This document shows positions 46,875 through 58,810 of a stretch of 64,000 nucleotides of DNA, piece after piece. Every line of letters starts with the position of its first letter. The stretch's first letter is position 1. The notes under the pieces are model-generated. The model worked only from the letters and a program-made list of their open reading frames with translations. It was not told the DNA's origin and searched no databases. Source of the DNA: Diploscapter coronatus (lineage: Eukaryota; Nematoda; Chromadorea; Rhabditida; Rhabditidae). The position numbers and the translations under genes are program-made. The stretch is taken from contig OZ038423.1 in assembly GCA_964036155.1 (NCBI GenBank), positions 73,299,249-73,363,248 of the forward strand. The letters are read 5' to 3'.

Positions 46875-49800
46875 TCACTTGGGGGCGAAATACGCACTGA
46901 CCGCTCCGCCTGCTCCCGCACCACCTCCAGACACTCCGAAGTACGCGCTCTGCAATCACCATCGTTTCGTTAAAACTTGAAATGAAGTCCAACTCTAGGG
47001 TCAAAATGCGAATCTATTCTAGTTTTTTAACCCTCGAATTGTTCATTCAAATCGTACCTGTCCGGAAATGCCTCCCGCTCCACCGCCGCTTCCGCCTGCT
47101 GAAATCACAGGATGACCATCTACATTTGAAAGGTACTTATCGAACTTCTGACCTATTTTCAACAGTTGGAAAAGTTCTCGGCCACAATAACTTCTCATCA
47201 GGCAATTGGAAAATTTTCAAGGCGTCGACAATATTCCAGATTTCATTCAATTTTCCTCATCATCCTTACCAGTTCCAGGATCGAAGTAGCCGCTCGTGCC
47301 TCCCGCAGCCGGTTTGCCGCCAGCGCCCACGCCGAAGTACGCAGAAGTCGCTCCTCCTAGAATTATAATTTTGGAATGATCAAAATGTAACTGCAGTTTT
47401 GAATTAGATGTTGTTGTTAGATCAATCATTTCAAGTTATCGAGACTTTGAATCGAAGATTCTTGTTGGTTTGCTTACCGTCAATCACAGTCCTGCCCATC
47501 GCACTTGCGCCACCAGCTCCACCGACTAAACATTAAACTATTAGTGGCCGGAAAGAGCTGCCTTTCATCATTTAGTCAAGTAAAATTGAAAATCTGAGCT
47601 TGAATAAACTTTTTCTTTTAAAATTCTCTCCAAGAATGGTGAAGTCAACTCCGAGAATTCGAAGATGGCTTTTTTTTTTAAATGTAATCAGCTTACCGGC
47701 AGTCACGGTAGATGAACTTCCAGCCGGAATACCGCCGACTAAACGAAACAAACTTAGTGTTTGATACAATACAATTTTCATGTTTTGAATTGATCAGAAA
47801 TGTTCGAGATGTTCATTGAGATGATTTTTTTTGTAAACAAGTAGTGATTTTGAATTTTTTATCGATCATCTACCGGCAGTCATCGTCGAAGTTTCTGGTG
47901 CAGCACCAACTGAAAGAAATGCATCTTTAGTGCTTGAGAAAATTTACAGGTTGATCTTAGACAAGCATGTAAGTTAGTGATTTGCAACGTAAACTTTAGA
48001 TTAGAGGACGGTTTCAAAGGCTTGCTCTCGAATATTACACGGTTATGCCGTTCGATATGCTGTACATTTTCAAACTGGCATACAAGTTTCATTTTTTGGG
48101 AGGAAAATATCCAATCTTTCGAAAAAGCCTTTTGGATTTCATTTTTATGACTAACCAGCCGTCACCGTAGAAGTTCCAGAGCCAGCAGGTGCGCCACAGA
48201 CTAAAGTCAACTATTTTTATTGTGGCTTCTTTTTCAATTAAAACCAAATGCATGCTATCAATTACTGTTTGGTCTACAAATCTAGAAGGTACAATGTGGT
48301 AAATGAATATTTTAGAGCTTAGGAAACGGAAGAAATATAAAGAGCCTGACTAAAAGGGCATTCATTCTTTTCGATCTTCAAACATTTCTGAATCGGTTAT
48401 ACCTTGGCTTTACAAGAAATTTCAATTTTTGTTCGAGCCTCTCAGACTCTCGGTTTCCAACGTTTTCTCTAGTTCGCACTAGCTAATATATCCTTTTCTT
48501 CAAGCGCTCTTCTGCTTACCAGCAGTCATCGTGCTCGATCCGCCGGCAGGCGCCCTTCCCACGGCGGTCATCGTGCTCGCGCCCGTGCCACCGATTGCCG
48601 TCCGAGTCGAGGTACCTGGGGCAGCGCCAACTGAAATGTAGGATTTTAAATTCTGGAAAATTTGCAAATCGTAACCATTATCATGACACGAGAAATGGCT
48701 AAATAGATCAATGATTTGCATTCAAACCTGTACCTGATTTATTTTCTGGCTCTTATCACATTCCCTTTCTAACACTTATGCTAATATTTAGTAGAAATAA
48801 TTCCAAATGCTAATGTTGAATCCATCGCAAAATGATTTTTCAAAGTCATTTTTTAGTTAGAAAGTGAAAGAATTCTAGATTTTCGTGACTATTTTATGAT
48901 TCAACTGACCGGCAGTCATTGTGCTCGCGCCGGTGCCTCCAACCGCAGTGCGCGTGCTAGTGCCTGGAGCCGCTCCGACTAGAATTCGTTACCTTTTTCA
49001 AAACAATAACAATTATCACGTTATAAGGCATCAAGTGCCTGTTGCTTTATGATTTCATTTATCCGTATACTTACCGGCCGTCATCGTACTTGCTCCTCCG
49101 ATTCCTCCAACAGCCGTCATTGTACTCGCTCCTCCAAGTGCCGTCATCGTGCCTGAAATTTATAATCCATTCGTTTGATCTTAAACAATGCTTTATTCAT
49201 TCTACTGTAACTTGCTCATGAAGGCACAACTTCATGCATATGACGACGTGGTTCTTTTAACGAAGGCAGGTACTTCAACAAGAGCACACAATTATTGGAA
49301 AACCATCCTGTCATCATTTTGTGAAATTGACTCGCTCATGAAAAGTCATGTTATCATTCTCAAGCTACAGCCAGACCTCTCAGACTCACTCCAAAAATGC
49401 CCGCAATTCGACCCGCAGAGAAAATAATTTCTAGTGAAATAAAGAAAAGGTACTTTCTGACTTTTCACGAGGTTCGCTTTATGGGTTTTTACGGGTCGAA
49501 TTTGAGAAATATAATTGCAACCCTCCATGTTTATTTTTTGGCTTCAAACTTACTTGCGCCCCCTCTTCCCATCGGGGCACCGTCCATCTTCGAAGCTCCT
49601 CCTCCACCGACAGCGAAATATCCCGACTGAACTTCTGAAAATTCAGATCATTAGGATGGAGTGTTAGTTATTTGAAATAGGCTTCCTATAGTTGTTATTA
49701 GGTGAGCATTACCATAGGATTTAGAAGTCAAGGAGCCTAGATTAAAAAGAGAGAAATCTGCCTACCAGCTCCTTGTCCTCCAGTTGCGCCACAGTACACA

Positions 49801-50555
49801 CTCGTTCTGAAATTAGAAGAATCAATTATGAAGTCGTTTTTACATGCTATTGTTCATTCTTTTGAGTAAATTCTACGAATATAAAAGGCTGCTGAAGTGT
49901 ATCATTCTTCTGTACTGGTAAAAGTCATTCATTCATTGTTCGAATTCTCAAACGCGAAGTAATCTTCACGATATTTGAGTCAGATTCACAGGGTTCGTGG
50001 ATCTAAGCATCAGTCCGCTTCGAAACCGCAAGAACATTGGGATATCGAGAATTTGACGTGATAATGATGAGAAATGCCAGGATAGCTTCATCTGATCTTT
50101 CCCAACATCATTCTGCCACATCCTGACATTCTGATGTCATGCAGCTTCACGACGATATCGAGCGATTCATGACACAAATGACGAGATTCGCAACAAAATC
50201 AACGAGAAGTTCTTGGTAAATTTCGATGTAAATCTCGGCTCTTGTATCACGAATCATTCGCCGTCGTGCGTCTTCCAAATTCTACCATCATCGTCGAACG
50301 TACCCAGGCGGTGCAGCCGGGGTTCTTCCTCCACTTCCACTTCCAGTGCTCTGTCCCCCAACTGAAATTCATGGATCAGTACAGGTAGTTAATGTACTTT
50401 TCTTGGTAGGATTTTCAAGGTTCAAGTATTTTTCTGGCGAAATTCATGCAGAGTTTTGCCTCTTCTCGAGTTTTTTTCTCACCGTCGAAGTACGAGGACT
50501 GTCCTCCAGCAGCCGGCTTTCCACCCGATCCCACACCGATGTAAGCGCTTGTCAT
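46875..50555 (-). CDS. SSQ-like Gly/Ala-rich sperm-specific protein, 294 aa, 14 small exons
   Basis: Exons (gene order): 50483-50555, 50304-50361, 49766-49806, 49554-49634, 49075-49152, 48910-48978, 48520-48630, 48156-48200, 47874-47909, 47697-47738, 47478-47525, 47270-47356, 47058-47098, 46875-46949; total 295 codons in frame. The protein starts MTSAYIGVGSGGKPAAGGQS and ends SAYFAPK. The flanks carry SAYFGV/SGYF motifs; the middle is a run of degenerate units of the type V-G-G/A-x-P-A-G-x-S-T-M-T-A. From memory this matches the C. elegans SSQ family (sperm-specific, class Q), whose genes lie among MSP genes; the adjacent divergent MSP gene supports this. Eight middle exons (49075 down to 47478, plus 47270-47356) are flanked by phase-1 introns and encode one or more repeat units each. 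Molecular role is unknown. Confidence 0.72.
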
Positions 50556-50616
50556 CCTGGCTCTTCGAGTTGTTTTCACGGTTTGCCGACGAAAGTGTTC
50601 TCAGAATGAACATTTC

Positions 50617-50627
50617 CGCTATTTATA
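50617..50627 (-). promoter_or_regulatory. TATA box of the SSQ-like gene
   Basis: TATAAATAGCG on the minus strand, about 62-72 bp upstream of the SSQ-like ATG. The extended core TATAAATAGCGGAA is nearly identical to that of the divergent MSP gene. Confidence 0.6.
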
Positions 50628-50755
50628 CCCTCTTCCAGCCAAGAGAATTCAAATTTTGTATCTCTTCAATTTGCATCATCATTCGCAAACAAAAAATAGA
50701 TTGTTGCAAAATTAGCATTGAAAATATCTAATCTAGCATAACCTCGATATTCGGA

Positions 50756-50766
50756 TATAAATAGCG
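50756..50766 (+). promoter_or_regulatory. TATA box of the MSP gene
   Basis: TATAAATAGCG on the plus strand, about 81-91 bp upstream of the MSP ATG, in the 291-bp divergent spacer shared with the SSQ-like gene. GATA-type cores (GATA/TATC) flank it (e.g. ~50725, 50746, 50755, 50779); in nematodes MSP promoters are driven by a GATA factor. Confidence 0.6.
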
Positions 50767-50846
50767 AAATTTTCATTTATCCGGCATTCTTTTCGTCTCT
50801 TGACAAAGAACCATCAGTCTCCAAGCGACCAAGCAACCAAGCAGAC

Positions 50847-51509
50847 ATGGCCCAATCTGTGCCGCCCGGCGACATCCAGACGCAGCCCAACGCGAAGATC
50901 GTCTTCAATGCCCCCTATGACGACAAGCACACCTATCACATCAAGGTATGAATGCAAAAAGGCTGAAAATGAGAAACTTGTTGAAAATCTTGTCAAAAAC
51001 TTCAAAAATCGCTTTAAAAAAGACTAATCATTCCAAATTATAGGTCATCAATTCGAGTGCTCGTCGCATCGGCTGGGCAATCAAGACACCAACATGAAGC
51101 GTCTCGGCGTCGACCCACCCTGCGGCGTCCTCGATCCCAAGGAGTCCACTCTGATGGCCGTCAGCTGCGATGCCTTCACCTACGGGCAGGAGGTTCGTGA
51201 AATCGGGAATTTCTCAAATCCGGCATCAAGATATAACAACGAACAAGACCTATATTTCGATGCTGAATTTGACGAATCAAAACTGAAAAAGTGACACTTG
51301 GAGAGAGATCTCAAATGAACAACTTGCCAAAAATTCTAGTATTTCTTTCTTCAACTAATGCGTTTATCTTTCAGGACACGAACAACGACCGAATCACCGT
51401 CGAGTGGACGAACACCCCTGAGGGCTCTGCGAAGCAGTTCCGTCGCGAGTGGTTCCAGGGCGATGGCATGGTCCGCAGAAAGAACCTCCCCATAGAGTAC
51501 AACCCCTGA
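50847..51509 (+). pseudogene. Major sperm protein (MSP) with a -1 frameshift
   Basis: MSP is the abundant nematode sperm cytoskeleton and signalling protein with an Ig-like fold. Exons: 50847-50945, 51044-51192, 51375-51509. Exon 1 encodes [20 protein letters not shown]..., exon 2 [14 protein letters not shown], and later frames give [35 protein letters not shown] and a final [22 protein letters not shown], so all conserved MSP blocks are present. Between WAIK (ends 51085) and MKRL (starts 51094) the sequence reads AAGACACCAACATG: one base is missing relative to the expected Thr-Thr-Asn codons, and the upstream frame stops at 51095-51097 after about 50 residues. No intron can absorb a single base. 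Either a recent pseudogene copy or an assembly error. C. elegans MSP genes are typically intron-poor; two introns here is a difference. Confidence 0.88.
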
Positions 51510-52381
51510 ATCTCTCACACCCATACACATTGAATAAATGTTTTTGAAAAAATAACTTTTTCATGTTTAAGCGAAGTATTGGAAAAGTTCATGATGCAAA
51601 ACACTCTAGTAATCTATTCTTTCTCTTTCTCGAGGCAATTCTAGATCTTCTCACTTCTCCAAATCACTGACTGCATGTTTCTGTACGATTATTCGCGAAA
51701 GATCTTCAAAGTTAATTTTCACAGAATTTTGAAGAAACTTAGAAATATGCGTTTCTTTTTTTCAAATACAGCTTTTTTTCTTCGCCCTTCGATAACTCTT
51801 ATGCTATCTCGCTTGAGCAATGGAAAGTGAAAATAGTTCATTTTTGGAGAACTTCTTCGAAAATTAATTTGTGGTAATTAAATGATAATTGCTAGCTAAA
51901 AATGTTGATCTTCATTTTAAAGTTTGAATTTGAAGATTTAAAAGTTTTTTTTAGATATTTTTATTTTATATATGATGAAGTCCATCCTTTTTTTAAATTC
52001 AATTCGTTCGTTTTCATCTATATCAAATTTCATCCTGAAAAAAATCATAAAATTGTGAAATATTCAAATTATTGCCATTTTATTATTTTCTTCTTATGAT
52101 AACGCGCATAATAAAATTTATAGCTGTTTATTTTAAAAATTTCAAACATGATAAATAAAGATGAAAATTGCATAATCTAGTGCATAACCGAAATGTTAAA
52201 ATAACCTAGAAATTGCAGGTAAAGTAAGAAAAAAATTTATAAATAGCGAAAGAATTAAAGCAAAAATGGTCAGATATATTATCAATTGGTGAAGCAATCT
52301 AATGGAAATCATGAATGGTTGATTATTTGAAAAAATTTAATCAGACTTCGTGAAATACCCTCAAATCGCCTATTAAAATGA
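51510..52381. other. Intergenic, AT-rich
   Basis: About 870 bp after the MSP stop codon (AATAAA at ~51533, about 25 bp past the stop). Base composition becomes clearly more AT-rich from here on. No exon or repeat seen. Confidence 0.5.
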
Positions 52382-55300
52382 TCATCCCGATGTTGTACAA
52401 CTATTAACTTTTGTCAAGTTCTCAATTTGAAGGCTGGGAATACGTTGAGCATTATTATTTGAATTCAATTCAGCTAGCTTTTCTGTATACTCTTTCCGTA
52501 ATTCTCTTTTTATATATATGGCTTTAATATAGATTTTTCCATTATCAATAAAAATAATTCCTAATCTAGAATCAGCCATTTGATATTTCAACTCCATGAT
52601 TGTCTAGAAATATAGTTGTTAATAATATATATTCATCTTAAGAGTCGGGGCCCCAAATGAGTTTTTACGGAATCGATATTCGGGTTATGAGATCAATATT
52701 ATTGAACTCGCCTTGATGTGTGGATTCAAAATCTGTTTCTCTTTTTCTATACCTAGAGAAATCAAGTCTCACCTTTTCAAAAGAGAAAGAACGCATGAAA
52801 TTATGCTCCAAAATTAACTAATTGCAGTTTCTATTAAAAGTGAATGTCTGTATAAATTCATTATTAGAAAAGGATGCGGAACAAGGGTCCACAGACCGAA
52901 CTGGTCTTCATATGGTTTGTTCAGTTTTTGACACTGATCCTCATGATATGTTTTTTTTGAAGAAAATAACACTCGTTAGCATTAGAGCGCGTTTTCCATG
53001 AGCGCTAGATTTACGAGACATCTTCGATATGATCTACGATCTATACGCATGATATAGTCGATTACCCTTGTTTTAAAATTTAAATTCAACTAGTGGATGC
53101 AAAAAGTCTCACTCATTTTACACTTTTGCCCGAGAAAATGGATCATTTGAATTTTGAACGTTGGCACTCCTCAGAGTTCAAATGATTGATTTTCGCAGAC
53201 AAAAGTGAACAGTGAGGGAAGCCTTTTGCGCTCGCCAGCTCAATCTAATTGTAAGGCGAAAATATATACTTACTCTATTATTAGTTATTCTTTCTAAGTT
53301 ATCGTCTTGAAATATGATATTAGGAAGATCTTTTAGATAAGATAGCATATAGTCCCATAAAATAGTTGGGTCCTCAATAAAATGTTTGCGATAATGATAA
53401 ATAGCTTGATATTCATTAATGAACTTATATCGGCTATTTCTTTGAATTTCAATTGCCTCCTCTAATTCCAATTTGAGATTTTTTGCAAATTCGTTTATCC
53501 ATGATTCGTCTTCTTCTTTTTTTATATGACTAAGTGCATGATCTAAATAAATATCTTATTTTTCAGAAGAACTGCAAGGCCAGCAACAATTCAGAAAGAA
53601 ATAGTCATGTAGCACTCATATACTAGTCATCAGGGCTGGAAGAAATTTCGTTTTCGTTTTCGGGTTTTCGAAATGTTTATTTTCGTCCAGCCCTGCCAGT
53701 CATTGCTAAAAAAATGTTCCAAAATTCGCCTAATGTTATCGTTGACATAAAAAAACTGCTTATTGGAACGAGAGATAGCCAGAGAAAGAAATCAGCTATT
53801 GTTTTATGATATTTATGACATATTATGGTACTAATTCAAGCTTTCTATAGGGAGGGTGGACATAGAAAAAAATTTAAAATTTTGGGCTGAAAGAGCCTTC
53901 ACATCAGGAAAACTGCTCCTGATGTAAGTGCTCCTTGATCATATCTACCAAGTTTCAGCTAGAAATTTTCAATTTTTTCTTCTATGTCCAGAGTAGCTTG
54001 AGATACACCCATAATGTGTCTATTTCAATTTTACCTTCAGGGCTCTCGTTTGATGTTTTATCCTTTTTATCGCCTTGTTGTTTTCGTTTGTCTTTTCTAA
54101 TACGAGTGAGTTCTAGCTCCATTATCTTTATGATTAAACAAAATTTTGACAAATTATTACACCCCACTCTACTAGCGATTTTATATGATGCTCGCAGTTT
54201 TTCCTTTTCGATGAATTTACTATCATCTTTAGAGTTACGAAAAATTAATTCCAAAATTTTTTCAATATGATGTGATTTCATATCTTTAAATATTAAGTTA
54301 TCGTTTAAGCATATATCTTCATAACTTGTGATGCTTTGGCTATTTGGGCATATGTCTTTTAATGTATTATAAATATGCTGTATATGACATTCTTCAAGCT
54401 GTTTTAGCTGTTTAGATTTTTTATTACCATTATTTGGAGGTCCAAAAAATACTCTGAATTATTTACTAAAACTATTTTTATCGTCTTTGAATGTATCGTT
54501 CAGCATACCTATTTGGATCAACATAAATTTCAAGTGGTCCTATGCCAATTATCGCTTTACTATTTACAATACTGCTAATTCTAATTTCTCCATTTGATGA
54601 AACAATTCCATTAAAGAACTCATTCGGATCTTTTAGACTATTTAGTAACCGAGATAAATATGAAAAGTATTTAATCTTTTGTGTTTCCTCCCTTTCCGAT
54701 AGTCTCTTATTCGATAAAATTCTCGTTAATAAACTATCAATTAAATTATGAGTTTTATCATCGGCTATACTTGTCTTATAGTTACCAAACCAATCACTCC
54801 AATGCTTGCAGATATTGTTATATATATCCTTTGGTTGAATAATTTCAATTCTGTTTGAAAAGAATGCATGATGTATGGAAAAAGATATGATATCATCAAA
54901 TTTCGCAGTTCCACTTTCTAATTTTTCAATAATGTCTTCAGTATATAGCTTGACATTCGTTTGCCCAAACCTATTTTTAATGCTTGTTTCAGACTCGCCG
55001 TTAAGTTTAACATATTCGGTGCATTCACCGAAGGTAAATGAATTTCTATCTGGTATCCATTCATTAATATCTGCAGGGCATTGATAGAATCCATTAGTAG
55101 GATAGCAATATTTCATTAGTGTTTGATTCTTCATATTAGAGTTAGCTAAAATTGAGCGCTTTGGAGATTTCAATCCTCGATTTATCCAGTCATTCCAATT
55201 AGCATAAACGGTGCAAGACATGTCGATATATTTTGGACCTTCATTCGCGCTTGTAAAAACCTTAATTTATATTGTCAGTTAAACTAACCCTCTTGACATT

Positions 55301-57437
55301 GAACGTTTGCAAACTTCAATATTTTTCTGTAATGAATAGAATATTTTCATAAAATAATTTAATTATAAAATATAATTAGAGAACGCAAATACTCAAATTA
55401 GAATTTGAAAAATTATGATTTTTCGTCAACGAATTCTTGGCCCGGTTTTTTTCTCGAAAACCATAAATTTTGGCGGGATTCGAAGCTTTTGAATGTTATA
55501 GATCTACTTCGGAGTAAGAAAAGCCCACGTTGGAGCAAAATCAGAAAACCGCTGTGTTCATTTTGTAAGATTGAAAATTTCGAAAATGCCATAACTTTGG
55601 GACTTTTGAACGGAACTTTCGACACTTGATAGATTGTAGCCACCAATATAAGAAGTCTACCTACCGATTTTACAAAATTTCAACTAGAATTGCAATTTCA
55701 ATGATAAATCAAAATTTTGCTATAATCATGTTACCTAGATTTAGGCCCCACCCCTAAAACAGCGCATAGGTTAGATTATGCAAAGTGGTTGTTGCAGGTG
55801 TGAGGATATTCAAAGATGCTCTTTAATCCTAAAATGGTTTCAAAATTTACTTAATATCATAAACATGAGAAATTATGAAATTTTCATTTCCCTATGCTTA
55901 TGTGTCACACTGTACATCTTTAAAGTTAGAGAAAAACAATTAAAATAAGTTATACTGTTGAAGACTAAATCTATATTAATTAATTATTTGTTTTCTTACC
56001 CGAAATACAGGAAGAGTGAATTCTTCATCGCTATTAATGTAATTGATAAATATAAAACCAATTTTTATTGGTTCAGTATTTGCTTCAGTGTTTGATTTTT
56101 TAATTTCTTCCAGAATAATATCCTTTATTTTATTTCCTTGGTTCTTCTCATCTCTGGTGTATTGTTTTAACGAAACTTCTTCGCACATATTTTTTGGGGG
56201 ACCATATATTGCATAACAAATTTTAAAAGCTAAAAGATCTTTTCCATTATCATCAGCGACAAAATTATGCCATTCATTATTTCCAAAGGATAAACATAGA
56301 TTCCTTTGCTGATCAAAAGATTTTTTTTCCCATTTTTCGTTTTCTTCCGCCAACTCATCCTCAGTCAAACCCAAGCTTTGAGAAGCATTTGAAATTTGAC
56401 GACTGAAATAGAGCATATTTAAAATTTTGGAGAAAAACATTATATATTCTGTAAACTATACTTGTTAATTTATGACATTAATTAGTAAACGAATTCAAAT
56501 TAAATATATTAAGATTAGAAAAGGCTAAAAATCGGACAGAGGTTGGGAATTATTCGAAGAAAGATAATTTCAGAACCATAGTGCGATATTGGTTCAGAAA
56601 AAAAAAACTAAAAATGAAATAATTTCGAATCTGATTAAAAATTGAATCTGCTACATTTTCGATAATAACTAAATTTTCAGATAAATTTATAATTTGCAAG
56701 ATATTATCATTAAATAGTTTAAAATTCGCAACCTACTCGCTGTCTTTCTTTGTCAGTGCTTCCATCAATTCGTAAAATGGCCATTGAGACTTTTGAACGG
56801 CCGAACCTTCTTTCGTCTTGCGTTTCTCTCTGGATTTTAATTTGTCAAATTCCCACTTCAGGTCATTATAGACTTTACGGACACTTTCATCTAAATAATT
56901 TCGAATTTTGCAGATATAATTGTTATATTTCAGAAAAAAAAATTCTAATTATGAACTCGGTTTTGGAGTACTAAAAATTATTAGATCTAATACATGCGTT
57001 TTATGGATACTTATGCAGCATAAGGTTTAATAAATAATCTATATCGCATCAGATTCGAGCAACTTTATGATTTTTAAAAGTATATTTTTATATCTACGTT
57101 CTCACCTGTAGCCATCTTGAATCCCTCATTTCTGAGTGCATTGGTCAATTCTTTGTAAGCATTTGCGATTGTTTTCTCGTTGCAGTGTTTTGCGTTTGAT
57201 GTGTCCCAAATCACACTGTAATCTTCGTTCTGAATTAGAGTCCGCAGAAGACGATCCTTCAATCGATCGATTTCAGGCGTCAACTTCTCGTCATCAGTCT
57301 AAGTTAAAATAAAAAGTCGAAGTATTTTTCGTGTGCATGAATTTGAGGATACTATCTTCACACATTGGTGATTTTATAAAACAAAAAAAAATTACCTTTC
57401 CATTCAAAACGCTGGAGTTTGCGTCAATAGTCGGCAT
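52382..57437 (-). CDS. Unrecognised protein with N-terminal MADF domain, 817 aa, 8 exons
   Basis: Exons (gene order): 57396-57437, 57106-57298, 56737-56890, 56000-56402, 54509-55260, 54035-54453, 53274-53542, 52382-52603; they total 818 codons and every junction keeps phase. Residues ~20-128 look like a MADF (Myb/SANT-like) domain: DRLLRTLIQNEDYSVIWDTS, NEKTIANAYKELTNAL, then VYNDLKWEFDKLKSREKRK and SQWPFYELMEAL, the usual W-L-W-plus-WPFY pattern. MADF domains bind DNA or chromatin. The remaining ~690 residues are unknown to me: hydrophilic, Lys/Asn/Glu-rich, with aromatic patches (CTVYANWNDW, CKHWSDWFGNYK) and helical Lys-rich stretches. Codon use is strongly AT-biased, unlike genes before 46 kb. 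Upstream of the ATG, GGCAG ends 5 bp away (possible trans-splice site). The donor at 54507 (GTATGC) is chosen over read-through to a stop at 54478. Confidence 0.62.
53631..53695. mobile_element. Short palindromic hAT-like MITE in a MADF-gene intron
   Basis: 65 bp with inverted ends CAGGGCTGGA (53631-53640) and TCCAGCCCTG (53686-53695). The flanking 8-mers CTAGTCAT (53623-53630) and CCAGTCAT (53696-53703) match at 7 of 8 positions, fitting an 8-bp hAT target duplication. Confidence 0.68.
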
Positions 57438-57957
57438 TTAGCTGCCTAACTTAAAACTGCAATAAATTGTATAAGATTAAAAATATTTACGAGCATTTTC
57501 GTCATTATAAAATCGAATGGGATAATTATTTGCAAAGAATTTTAAATGTCCAAGAAAATACGATTTTGAGATATTGTGCGAGAATAGTTATTAAATTGAT
57601 GAAGATAATATTGAATACCTTGATAGGTAATAAACGAAGAGAATCAAACGAAATCGTGATGATGAAAGAAGCCGATATTGTATGAATGAAACAAGGATAA
57701 TTCATTTATTTTACACGATTGTCATTTTGCATATAATAGGCCGCCTTTGGCTATCACGTTTTGTTTCAACAATTTTCATCTTAAAATATTTGGATGATGC
57801 TTTCAAAAATCTTTCTCCAAAATGTCTAGCAAATGACCGAGAGCCATCGACTTATCATGAAGAAACCAGAATTATGAAAAATATATACAATTCAAATCAA
57901 CGTGGACATCAACTTCAATAAAAAATACTTTGAGTTTGTGAAAAGTTAAATTTTATT

Positions 57958-58145
57958 AGCAAAGAAAGATTCGAGTTCGAATTAGATAAAGTTTAGAAAA
58001 AAAAAACTCGATGTCGAGTTTAATTTGAGAAGAAAAATCGAAGTCGAATTCAAATAAGATTACAAAATCGAGTTAAAGATCGACTTCTATGAAAAAATCG
58101 AAGCCAATTTCAATTTAGGCGGGAAAATCGATATCAAATACGAAT
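57958..58145. repeat. Degenerate tandem repeats
   Basis: About five imperfect units of ~30-40 bp built around AAAATCGAAGTCGAATTC / AAAACTCGATGTCGAG type cores, each followed by an A/T-rich spacer. Strongly diverged between units. Confidence 0.5.
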
Positions 58146-58163
58146 AGGGTGAAAAATTCAGAT

Positions 58164-58390
58164 TGTATTGCGGAGCAAGATGCACTCCAGTCTCCTACTT
58201 CTGCCCACAGGCCCCATCCCCTGAATCCTCCTTCATTTCATGGATATATAAGAGGGAAGTCGGCTCTCCTCCCTTCCTTCTCGCTTATATCTTTCTCCCC
58301 CCCCTTTTTTTCCTTCCCTGTTGTTGTTCACCTTTTGTATTGAATAAAGTATTGGTTCTCCCTGAGTGTAATTCGGTTTCTACTGTAACA
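58164..58390 (+). repeat. Possible solo LTR
   Basis: A 227-bp block that begins TGTATTGC and ends CTGTAACA (TG...CA), with a TATA box (TATATAAG, ~58244), a C/T-rich stretch and an AATAAA signal (~58343) in the order expected for an LTR (U3-R-U5). No matching target duplication or second copy is visible in the window, so the boundaries are tentative. It could also be a stand-alone promoter/poly(A) unit. Confidence 0.35.
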
Positions 58391-58723
58391 CATCAGTAAA
58401 GATTGAGTTCTATTTGGAAAGTGACGTTGAGTTTGGATTCACATCGAAATTTGATAAATTGTTCGCTATTTGAATAGTATTTCTATCGCCCCTTTGAATA
58501 CATATTTGTTGAAAAAATCATCCAAATAAAATACTAAAATAATTAAAAAAGAAAAACTGATGATTTTTCCTTGAAATTGCTCAGTTTTATTTTATTCTTG
58601 CAAATAACTCTTTTTGGAAAAAATGACCCGTTGCCCTTTCCCTCACATTGAGGGCAAAATAGTAGCGGGGTAACTTACCACTCGGGCAGAGTCGCTGTGC
58701 CGATTCTTCTCTTTACTGGTAAT

Positions 58724-58810
58724 CAGGGTTGCTGATGGACCCGATCCGACCCGCATTTTTCGGGTCTAAGTCGGGTCCGGGTCCGAAAATTGGGCCCATC
58801 AGCAACCCTG
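58724..58810. mobile_element. Palindromic hAT-like MITE
   Basis: 87 bp with 15-bp inverted ends CAGGGTTGCTGATGG / CCATCAGCAACCCTG (one base off at the inner edge). The flanking 8-mers CTGGTAAT (58716-58723) and CTGGTACT (58811-58818) match at 7 of 8. The interior (GGGTCTAAGTCGGGTCC) is itself GC-rich and partly self-complementary. Confidence 0.75.

Noticed and set aside
47247..47429. Gly-rich ORF as a separate small gene
   Set aside because: It is one exon of the SSQ-like gene with its flanking intron sequence.
54478..55221. 247-aa ORF as a stand-alone gene
   Set aside because: It is better explained as the large exon 5 of the MADF gene: an acceptor precedes it at 55261 and a GTATGC donor at 54507 joins in phase to the next open exon.
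57467..57921. Two overlapping plus-strand ORFs (72 and 79 aa) upstream of the MADF gene
   Set aside because: They overlap by 4 bp like a small bacterial operon, but this is a nematode genome; content is low complexity and unrecognised, so chance ORFs in AT-rich DNA are more likely.
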